Source: Linepithema humile
Lineage: Eukaryota; Arthropoda; Insecta; Hymenoptera; Formicidae
Direction of reading: 5' to 3'
NCBI RefSeq assembly: GCF_040581485.1
Contig: NC_090135.1
Coordinates: 2,597,001-2,661,000, forward strand
DNA length: 64,000 bases
Numbering within the stretch: the first letter of the stretch is position 1; every line of letters begins with the position of its first letter. Both the position numbers and the translations under genes were made by a program. The notes under the pieces are model-generated. The model worked only from the letters and a program-made list of their open reading frames with translations. It made no database searches and was not told the DNA's origin. Below are positions 22,044 to 29,386 of the stretch, one piece after another.

Positions 22044-22742
22044 AAGCAGCGTTCTCACGGTGGATTATTTTCCACCGATAGACTTGAGCGATGGGGACAA
22101 CGAGCTCGGCCTAACCACGATGGAGACCTACAACACGATTCCGAACGTAACGGTAGCGAACGATAAATTTTATTTCGACGACAATGACGAAGAAATTACA
22201 ATTCCCGAAGGATCGTACGAATTGGACGCCATTGCTTCTTATCTGAAACGCGCGATACTGCAAAAACGAGGAAAAGGCGAAGAGCAGGATTATCCATTGT
22301 TACTTCGTCCCAACGTTAATACCATGAGGAGTGAAATCATGTGCGCTTTTCGGATAAATTTCGCCAAACCGAATACCATCGGACCATTGTTGGGATTTTC
22401 GACGGGTCGTATACTGGAACCGAGAAAGTGGTACGAATCAGACTCCTCGGCAAACATCATCAACGTAAACATTATTCGAGTGGAATGCAGCATTACCGCG
22501 GGTGCGTACGCCAACGACAAGTCGGTGCACACGATACACGAATTTTCACCAAACGTGCTCCGGGATATAAAGTCTCGGAAACACCGGCGCAAATCATTTA
22601 CCTTCTGGTCATCGCGTGGAGTGTTACCGATATCACCTTGCGTGTGGTGGATCAAGACGGACGAATGATCGACTTTCGCGGAGAGGAGATTACCATCAGA
22701 CTGCACTTGCGGCGACGCGGTGCGACGAAATGCTCGTGTTGA
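22015..22742 (+). pseudogene. minor capsid (penton-like) protein, one frameshift
   Basis: Starts MSLTLTLSGKSSVL and contains YFPPIDLSDGDNELGL and IPEGSYELDAI, the layout of the short capsid gene preceding the major capsid gene in insect Polintons (single jelly-roll, penton-type, by family knowledge). The first frame is coherent to about 22560 and ends out of register at 22668. The adjoining frame continues the expected C-terminus (GYKVSETPAQIIYL, RVVDQDGRMIDFRGEE) to 22742. A one-base loss near 22555-22570 explains both. Total length would be about 240 residues. Confidence 0.8.
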
Positions 22743-22861
22743 ACGAACAGCGAGTGATTGAGAGAGCAACGAAAATTGTGAAAAAATCGCCATTCAAGAG
22801 GCTCAGTACGACGAACGTAAACTTTTTACAATCGTTGGGATTCGTTGTGAGAAACGCTTAA
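22730..22861 (+). CDS. small basic protein between the capsid genes
   Basis: 43 residues from ATG 22730 (MLVLNEQRVIERATKIVKK), with a C-terminal half reading FKRLSTTNVNFLQSLGFVVR. It overlaps the minor capsid end by 13 nt and stops 4 nt before the major capsid ATG. The tight packing and coherent ending argue for a real gene. Function unknown. The start could be later, and it is too short for firm assignment. Confidence 0.55.
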   Translation: MLVLNEQRVIERATKIVKKSPFKRLSTTNVNFLQSLGFVVRNA

Positions 22862-22865
22862 AGAG

Positions 22866-24068
22866 ATGGATATACTCGACATCGTTGACGAGCCCGTCTT
22901 CGACGAGCGTATCGTGAAATATGAGATGCACACGTACAATCCGTACGCTAACACGACGTTGGGACACAGCGACGAGATACGAATACCTTAACAACAACAG
23001 GATTTGTACACGTTGCCGTGTGAGATTTTTCTCTACGTTGAAGGAAAACTCGTTATGAATCCTACCGGTGAGAATAGAGATGTCGTGTGTATTATGGGAA
23101 ATAATTGTGTCGCGTTCATGTTTGAAGAAATGCGATACGAGCTCGACGGAGTTGAAATCGATCGTAACAGAAACGCTGGAATAACAACGACGATCAAAAA
23201 TTATATATCGCTGACGACGGAGAAGAGCAAGATGCTGAAATACGCATCGTGGAATCCGAATGGATATTCGTTGATCGATGGAAACTTTAATTTTTGCGTT
23301 CCACTTAATGCTCTGTTTGGATTCTGCGAGGACTACAAGCGCATCGTGATCAACGCTCGTCACGAACTTGTATTGATACGATCGCGCAACGATAACAATT
23401 GTCTCGTAGGACGAGCCGGAGCGAATCCGACGATCGAGCTACTCAAGATACAGTGGCGAATGCTTCACGTATCTCTGAGCGAAGTCAACAAGCTGTCTCT
23501 TCTTCGAACTTTGGAAAGCGGACGATATCTGAGCGTGTGCTTCCGTTCGTGGGATCTGTACGAGTTTCCTCTGCTGCAAAACACGACCAAGCATTCCTGG
23601 GCGATCAAAGCCGCGACGCAATTGGAAAAACCGCGATACGTAATCTTCGCTCTCCAAACCGGTCGAAAAAACGTACTGTCTGAAAACGCTGCGCAATTTG
23701 ACGATTGTAAACTCACCAATGTGAGACTGCATCTGAATTCAGATTTTTATCCGTACGACGACATGAACTTGGATTTCGACAGAAATCGATACGCTATACT
23801 GTACAACATGTATGCGCGTTTCCGCAAAGCCTATTACGGACAGGACGATACGTATTTGGATACCGATGATTTCTTGATAACCGGTCCGTTCGTAGTCATA
23901 GATTGTTCGCGACAAAACGACTCTGTCAAGAACGCCACCGTCGACGTGCGAATAGAATTTGATTGTAAGGAAAATATACCGGCCAACACCACCGCCTATT
24001 GTCTCGTTATACACGATCGAATGGTCGAATATAATCCACTGAACAACATTGTGCTCAGACTCGTGTGA
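22866..24068 (+). pseudogene. MCP: major capsid protein (double jelly-roll), one in-frame stop
   Basis: 400 codons from ATG 22866 (MDILDIVDEPVFDERIVKYE). A single stop, TAA 22989-22991, occurs at codon 42 between DEIRIP and QQQDLYTLP; the same frame is then open to 24068. Conserved-looking stretches are NCVAFMFEEMRYELDGVEID, CVPLNALFGFCEDYKR, LLRTLESGRYLSVCF, NTTKHSWA, DCKLTNVRLHLNSDFYPYDD and ENIPANTTAYCLVIHDR. The family forms the hexameric capsid shell of Polintons/adintoviruses. No TATA box is obvious upstream, so it may share the minor capsid transcript. Confidence 0.9.
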
Positions 24069-24073
24069 AAAGT

Positions 24074-24110
24074 TATAAATTAGACGTGTGCGTACGCGGA
24101 CATGTCAGTT
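24074..24110 (+). promoter_or_regulatory. TATA box and initiator of the gene at 24129
   Basis: TATAAAT (24074-24080) with TCAGTT at 24105-24110. Transcription from here excludes the ATG at 24102 and favours 24129 as the start. Confidence 0.6.
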
Positions 24111-24128
24111 TTCCGACGATCGACGACG

Positions 24129-24623
24129 ATGTCGAACGTACCAATTTTCGTCGACTTGCAAGGTTACGCGTTCAACAACATTTTTATCGTGAAAGAAGCA
24201 GCGGTACTTCGAGATGGCGAAACGCTGTCTCATTACGTATTTCGTGAACACGTACCGTGGTATCTGTTGACGAAATCGGAAAAATCGCTGGTGTGTTGGT
24301 TACGGATATACCATCACGGCTTCCGATGGGAAGATGGACACGTCTCGTACAGTCGGATGAAAAGCCTCATCAACAACGCCATTGGTACGGAACCGCCTCT
24401 GATATACGTGAAAGGACTCGAGAAGAAAAAGTGGCTGTGTGAGATTTTGGAAGATGATGTAGAGATTGAAACGATCGATGCGGATTACGAAGATATCGCA
24501 CGCCTGACGAACTTGGATGTAATCGGAACCTTGTGCTGCGCGTATCACACGAAACATTGCGCTATGCGGAATGTTTGCAAATTGTACAAGTGGTGGTTTG
24601 AGCGTAACAAACGTGTAACATAA
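24129..24623 (+). CDS. Polinton gene of unknown function
   Basis: 164 residues from ATG 24129 (MSNVPIFVDLQGYAF), chosen because the initiator at 24105 lies beyond the earlier ATG at 24102. The opening FVDLQGY...FIVKE is reminiscent of the first acidic motif of RNase H-like or DEDD nucleases, but I cannot place the other catalytic acids. The C-terminus has a His/Cys group (CCAYHTKHCAMRNVCKLYKWW). Last gene of the plus-strand cluster; intact. AATAAA occurs repeatedly just downstream (24640-24665). Confidence 0.65.
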   Translation: MSNVPIFVDLQGYAFNNIFIVKEAAVLRDGETLSHYVFREHVPWYLLTKSEKSLVCWLRIYHHGFRWEDGHVSYSRMKSLINNAIGTEPPLIYVKGLEKKKWLCEILEDDVEIETIDADYEDIARLTNLDVIGTLCCAYHTKHCAMRNVCKLYKWWFERNKRVT

Positions 24624-24854
24624 CAATGATTTATATTAATAAAATGATTTATATTAATAAAATGATTTATATCATACGACTTTTATTCCACCACAGTTAT
24701 ACGATCCTCGTGACATATGATCTGTCGCTTATCTCGCAGTAGGATAGGTCAGTGAATAGGATAGGAAAAGAGTCTGGTAAAAAAAATAAAAAATTAATTT
24801 ATTTAATATGAATAATATTTATTAAAAAAACAATAAAAAAAAATATATGTACAT
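24624..24854. other. 3' spacer with repeated AATAAA and a shared intergenic module
   Basis: Three tandem ATGATTTATATTAATAAA-like units (24627-24665), then a copy of the intergenic module listed below. No gene. Confidence 0.6.
24665..24768 (+). repeat. intergenic module, copy 1 of 3
   Basis: Contains ATACGATCCTCGTGACATAT, GATCTGTCGCTTATCTCGC and AGTAGGATAGGTCAGTGAAT. It recurs at 27710-27800 and, shortened, at 26928-27000. A diverged form of the last block lies in the old Polinton (10342-10368). Confidence 0.8.
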
Positions 24855-26191
24855 TTAAGCAAACAGAATTTTTTTTTTCAATTGCAAAAAAAAAGTTCTT
24901 TCCTCGCGAGGAATCGACTGGTGAAACCGACGACTTCGAAAGCGTGTCGCAGGAACCTCGCCCGACCAAGTTTCCTCCGACTCTTCTTCTCTACCACCTG
25001 TTTGAACTGCAAAAAGTCAAAATTAAAAAAAAATTAATGAATTAATTAAAAAATTTGAGTATGAAAAACTCACCTCTCGATTTTCTTCTTTTTATTTTAC
25101 TCCCCCGTTTGAAAATTCTAATCGGAAGAGTAAGACATCACAGGGGGGCTGTATCCTGTGAAAATTTTAATGTTTAAAAAAAATTCAAACATAAAAGTAA
25201 CTGTAAAAATTTTCAATCTTTCTTACCTCTGTCACCCATTCCCCATCCGTCTTGCGTGTAGCCTTCCTCATCCCCTCCTTCATAAGTCCTCTCCTCTTTC
25301 TCTTCCTGCTCTTCTTCCTCTTCCTGCTCTTCTTCCTCGCGAAGTGAGCTCATCGATTCGTCACTCACGAGATCGACGAGCTCAGGCGTCAGAACAATTC
25401 GAGCGCGAGCTGAAACATTAAATTTTTTTTGTAAAATTTCCTAATATAAAATCGATGCTGTTATTTTATTTCATATAAATAATGTATGCAGCGACTTACA
25501 CGAGGGTCCGGCTTCGTCGCTCGCGAGATCGACGAGCTCAGGCGTCAGAACAATTCGAGCGCGAGCTGAAACATTAAATTTTTTTTTGTAAAATTTCCTA
25601 CTATAAAAATCGATGCTGTTATTTCATATAAATAATGTATACAGCGACTTACACGAGGGTCCGGCCTCAGGCGAGGTATCCGCTCGACGTCTTACCCCGA
25701 GACGTCGAGTAGCTCGCTCGTCGTGGTTTCGACGCGTACCACGCACCACACCCTCCACCACCATAGTTTTTTTAGATGTTGGATGTTGTAGCGTTCCTAA
25801 AAAATAATAATTTTAATTTTTTAAAACTTTGTTTTAATATTCATAATAAAAAAAAAAAAAAAAAAAACTTACCATTTTTTACAGCATCATTATAGCAATG
25901 CGACAGCCAGGTGATATAACCTCCCGCATCCTCTTCAGCATCGCTGTAAATACGTCTCATTTCGACAATTTCCCCAGCAATAATCAAGAGCTGAGGATAA
26001 TTCGAAAAATGTCCCAACCGAAATAACACAGCGAGCACCGCGCTAGGGCACGCACCCGCAAACTTTGCGAATACTGTATAATTATCATCGTCGTTGTCGG
26101 ACAACGACGATAAATAATTATCAACGCATAGCCCGTTTAAGCTATGCGTCAATCGCAAACACAAATCGATTATTTTCCGACAACTAGACAT
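24855..26191 (-). CDS. multi-exon accessory gene with a duplicated exon and two possible C-termini
   Basis: Exons (minus): 26191-25873 (starts MSSCRKIIDLCLRL), 25796-25653, 25565-25500, 25409-25227, then either 25155-25118 (ends SYSSD, 249 residues) or, skipping it, 25006-24855 (ends KKKILFA, 287 residues). Every junction has gt..ag and the frame stays open throughout in both versions. The 66-nt third exon is repeated almost exactly at the start of exon 4 (ARIVLTPELVDL twice). Exon 4 then has a Glu-rich run. Exon 1 is Cys/Leu-rich with an acidic DNDDDN; I recognise no family. It has its own TATA box at 26272-26279. It is probably a host-interaction gene, since core replication and capsid genes lie elsewhere, but this is inference. 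Confidence 0.7.
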
Positions 26192-26271
26192 TTTTTTTTT
26201 TTAAACGAATAACTACGTTACGAACTTTGTGAACAACGAAGATTTATTATGGATGCAGTACTTAATCCCGA

Positions 26272-26279
26272 CTTATATA
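26272..26279 (-). promoter_or_regulatory. TATA box of the multi-exon accessory gene
   Basis: Minus-strand AAGGGTATATAAGTCGGG, about 80 bp before ATG 26191. No clear TCAGT initiator was seen. Confidence 0.6.
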
Positions 26280-26319
26280 CCCTTACATCAAAGATGCCGC
26301 TAAATCTTATTATAATCTT

Positions 26320-26650
26320 ATTATATTCGCCGCTAACTAACATTCGTATCGATATCCACTATAGTTTACAACAATATAGTTCTTTAAAATATGCCGAAGA
26401 CGAGATGACTCGCTCGACAGTAGCATCTCCTTTTCGAGGAATAGTAATCGCGGATCTAAGGTTTCGCCAGGACGATAGGTGCTAAGCTATTCGTCGCTAA
26501 CTAACATTCGTATCGATATCCGCTGATAGTTTACAACAATAAAATTCTTTATAATATGTCGAAGACGAGATGACTCGCTCGACAGTAGCATCTCCTTTTC
26601 GAGGAATAGTAATCGCGGATCTAAGGTTTCACCAGGACGATAGGCCAGCG
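26320..26650. repeat. tandem duplication, two units of about 165 bp
   Basis: Both units contain CGCTAACTAACATTCGTATC, AGACGAGATGACTCGCTCGA, CAGTAGCATCTCCTTTTCGA and CGCGGATCTAAGGTTTC. No coding content. Confidence 0.9.
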
Positions 26651-26667
26651 TATGATATTTCCATCTA

Positions 26668-27175
26668 TTCAACGTCTATCGTACGTCTTTTAACGTCAAT
26701 CGAACTACTTTTAACATCTATGTAACATCTTTTAACGTATTGTTGAACGTCTTACGTACAACTTTTAACATCTATTGTACGTCTTTGAACGTCAATCGAA
26801 CTACTTTTAACATCTATTGAACGTCTATCGTACGCCTCTCGTACATCTTTGAACGTCTATCGTACGTCTTTGAACGTCTATTGAACATCTATGGAACGTC
26901 TATCGTACATCTTTGAACATCTCTCGTATGATTTTTATTCCACCTCAGTTATACGATCCTCGTGATATATACTCTGTCGCTTATCTCGCGAAGAGATTAT
27001 TCGTAAGAACATCTATCGTACGTCTTTTTGAACGTCTATCGAACGTCTTTGAACGTCTATCGAACGTCTTTTAACGTATTGTTGAACATCTTACGTACAT
27101 CTTTTGTACATCTTTTCAATATTACTTAAACCACTTTTAACATCTATCGAACGTATTTTAACGTTTATTACTACA
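26668..27175. repeat. degenerate satellite-like array
   Basis: Dozens of short units of the type GAACGTCTATCGTACGTCTT and TTTTAACATCTAT, about 12-13 bp or paired as about 26 bp. They are interrupted at 26928-27000 by the shared intergenic module. No gene. Confidence 0.85.
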
Positions 27176-27204
27176 GCGAAATTGACGTTTTTTGCGTCGA
27201 GCTG

Positions 27205-27240
27205 TATATAAGGTGTGCGGAAGAGAGTAATTTATCAGTT
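27205..27240 (+). promoter_or_regulatory. TATA box and initiator of the small proline-rich gene
   Basis: TATATAAG (27205-27212), then TCAGTT at 27235-27240, 30 bp downstream. ATG at 27277. Confidence 0.7.
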
Positions 27241-27276
27241 CAAAGTGTGCACGCGGTGGAGAAAAAAGTATAGAAA

Positions 27277-27429
27277 ATGGAGCGTGATCAGAATAGAAAA
27301 AATTCCGAATACGACGAGAAGTGTAAAGATTGCGGAGTGTACCACAAGTCGATAGCTGTGGTCGAGCCTCGTCCGAGGACGACTCAAGCGCCTCCCCCCG
27401 TTCCCCCTCGTAACCGTGAAAGGCGTTAG
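27277..27429 (+). CDS. 50-residue protein with CxxC and an SH3-ligand-like motif
   Basis: Opens MERDQNRKNSEYDEK, then CKDCGVYH (a CxxC, possible metal site), then a proline-rich tail APPPVPPRNRERR. PPVPPR fits the class II SH3-binding consensus PxxPx(R/K). Stop TAG at 27427-27429. A textbook TATA/initiator sits upstream, which is why I call it a gene despite its size. Function unknown. A role as adaptor to host signalling proteins is inference from the motif only. Confidence 0.55.
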   Translation: MERDQNRKNSEYDEKCKDCGVYHKSIAVVEPRPRTTQAPPPVPPRNRERR

Positions 27430-28015
27430 AGGCTCAGTTGAAACAATTTTTTTTTCATCTATGTAACATCTTTTACAAAATTATGAATAAAATTTGCTAA
27501 TATTAATCTTATTGCGATTTTTTATCCTTTCACCTCCCATCCTTAAATTACATATTAAGTTTAGATTAGAGTTCCTATTAAATTTATATTTTACCGCGGA
27601 TAATTCGTATTAAAAAGAAAACTTGAAGTATATTATTGGTGTTTAGAATAAATGTATAACTTAATTATTTCACTCTATATCATTCGTCGTAAATAAAAGA
27701 AAAAATGATTTATATCGTACGACTTTTATTCCACCTCAGTTATACGATCCTCGTGACATATGATCTGTCGCTTATCTCGCGGTAGGATAGGTCAGTGAAT
27801 AAGATGAGGCACAGGAATAATAATTTAAATTATTTTTATTTAATATGAATAAGTTTATTTTAATAAAACTTTTGAAATTGTTTATTTAAATGGTCCGCTA
27901 CAACGGTGTAACTTGACTCGCGATAAGTCGGTACAATCGACGCGTTCTCTTATATTACTACAGCGGGATGATGATAAAAAAAAAACTTTAATTTTAAATA
28001 TAAAAATTTTTTATT
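27430..28015. other. non-coding spacer, conserved with the old Polinton
   Basis: AT-rich; contains intergenic module copy 3 (27710-27800). Blocks at 27535-27600 and 27830-27920 are shared with 9760-9830 and 10245-10340. No gene. Confidence 0.7.
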
Positions 28016-28615
28016 TCAATATTCGCATACAAACATTTCCGACATTTCGTCGGCATCGACACAACACATCAACTGTACAATGCCTAAGTACTCGACTTGC
28101 GTCTTACATTTTGATAACAATTTTTCGAAGCAATCCCGACCATACGTCTGATACAATTGTCGAATATACTTCTCCGGAAGCGGTAGATCGCTCAATAGGT
28201 ATCTGCTTGCGACGTTCTGGTTTATGACCTTCCTGGCGAGTTCGACGAGACTCCTCGGCTGTCGCATCGTGGTGATCCTGAAACATTTTACAATACACCT
28301 AAATATCTACTCGCTGAATATTTCTCACTTTCTATTTTTAGAGATATTTTTCTCACCTAATTCGCACAGAGTGCAATCTTTAACGTATGGCGCGGGTCCG
28401 TCGATGTGGTCGCGCTGCCACGGTTGATTGTGATGTTTCTTGCACCGACGGTAACCCTGCACTTCCGGGTCCACTCTTACGTGTTCCGGAAGTTTCTCCC
28501 ACACTTGGTCCACGAACCGAGCAAACTTGCTTAATAAAATCACCTTTGGCACAAATTCTAACTCCGCTGCTGTTAAATTGAGAATATCGCGTTCATCCGA
28601 GAGTGCGATGAACAT
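28016..28615 (-). CDS. SOCS-box-like accessory protein, two exons
   Basis: Exon 1 is 28615-28329, the intron 28328-28278 (gtgaga..tttcag, 51 bp) and exon 2 28277-28016; frame maintained, 182 residues. Residues 105-114, SLVELARKVI, fit an Elongin-C BC-box (S/T-L-x3-C/A-x3-hydrophobic). Residues 127-130, LPLP, within LLSDLPLPEKYIRQLY fit the Cul5-box part of a SOCS box. The N-terminal half has a Cys/His-rich patch (RRCKKHH, CTLCELG) that may bind metal. SOCS boxes recruit Elongin B/C-Cullin5 ubiquitin ligases, so a substrate-receptor role is inferred. A decayed paralogue exists in the old Polinton. TATA at 28648-28655. Confidence 0.65.
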
Positions 28616-28618
28616 TTC

Positions 28619-28655
28619 GACTGTTATACCACTCGTTCTTCGCGGGCCTTATATA
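28619..28655 (-). promoter_or_regulatory. TATA box and initiator of the SOCS-box-like gene
   Basis: Minus-strand AAGGGTATATAAGGCCCGCG (TATA 28655-28648), then AACAGTCG about 30 bp downstream. ATG follows after about 10 nt. Confidence 0.7.
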
Positions 28656-28675
28656 CCCTTATTGTATAAACATTG

Positions 28676-29101
28676 CGATGATGCATTCCGACAACATGGC
28701 GCTCCACTTTGATGCGCAGAGAAAAACCAAAGGATCTAAACAGTTCTCGGAATCCTTTAACAATGATACATTCCGACAACATGGCGCTCCACTTTGATGC
28801 GCAGAGAAAAACCAAAGGATCTAAACAGTTCTCGGAATCCCTATCTCTTCCAGGAATCCTTATCTCTCGACGACTCATGTTTGTATTAACAATCCTTATC
28901 TTATCTCTTCCGGGAATCCCGGAAATCCCCCACTTCCAGGAATTATTGTTATCTGATACCCCCCACCACTCCTAAATTACCCCTTCTCCTCCAAAACGAT
29001 GACGTCATTACCCCCTCCACTGTTATCTGATACCCCTCTTCCCCTCTTCACCCGCACCCCCCTCATTGCCCCTGGGTTAGAACCCCCATAGTATAACTAC
29101 T
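28676..29101. repeat. Polinton right terminal inverted repeat with internal tandem duplication
   Basis: Complement of the left repeat, ending AGTATAACTACT at 29101. An about 84-bp unit (GATGCGCAGAGAAAAACCAA ... CAGTTCTCGGAATCC) is present twice (about 28676-28758 and 28763-28843) but only once at the left end. Confidence 0.93.
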
Positions 29102-29184
29102 ATTATATTTCTAATATAATATTATATTTCTAATATAATATATATTTCTTTATATTATAAAAGGACCTTTATAATATCTTCCCA

Positions 29185-29255
29185 GTGAACACAGAACATT
29201 GCAGCAATATTGCAAACATTGCCGCAATGTTGCTGCAATGTTCTGTGTTTACTAA
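29185..29255. repeat. short hairpin
   Basis: GAACACAGAACATTGCAGCA and its near-complement TGCTGCAATGTTCTGTGTTT flank a 15-25-nt centre. It lies in the transposon 5' region and is probably a tiny MITE or palindromic repeat. Confidence 0.6.
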
Positions 29256-29386
29256 GTTTATTCCTAAGGTCCCTTAGTTGTGGTAAGCAAATGTTTCGAA
29301 TGAAATAACAAAATGCACACAAAAAAGAGACTTTTGTTTTGTTTTGTTGTTCCGACATTTGGCCTGTAGAGAAGTTTTCTTGTAAA

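Larger units (their letters stand above)
11802..29101. mobile_element. Polinton/Maverick, 17.3 kb, nearly complete
   Basis: Both ends start AGTAGTTATACTATGGGGG (right end on the minus strand). Identical 6-bp duplications ATTATA flank it (11796-11801, 29102-29107), the Polinton target size. Inside are the defining genes: protein-primed polymerase B, retroviral-type integrase, packaging ATPase, adenain-type protease, and major and minor capsid proteins. The two gene clusters are compact: minus strand 17286-20831 and plus strand 20970-24623. Accessory genes fill the right 5 kb. Three core genes each carry one lesion. Confidence 0.97.
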
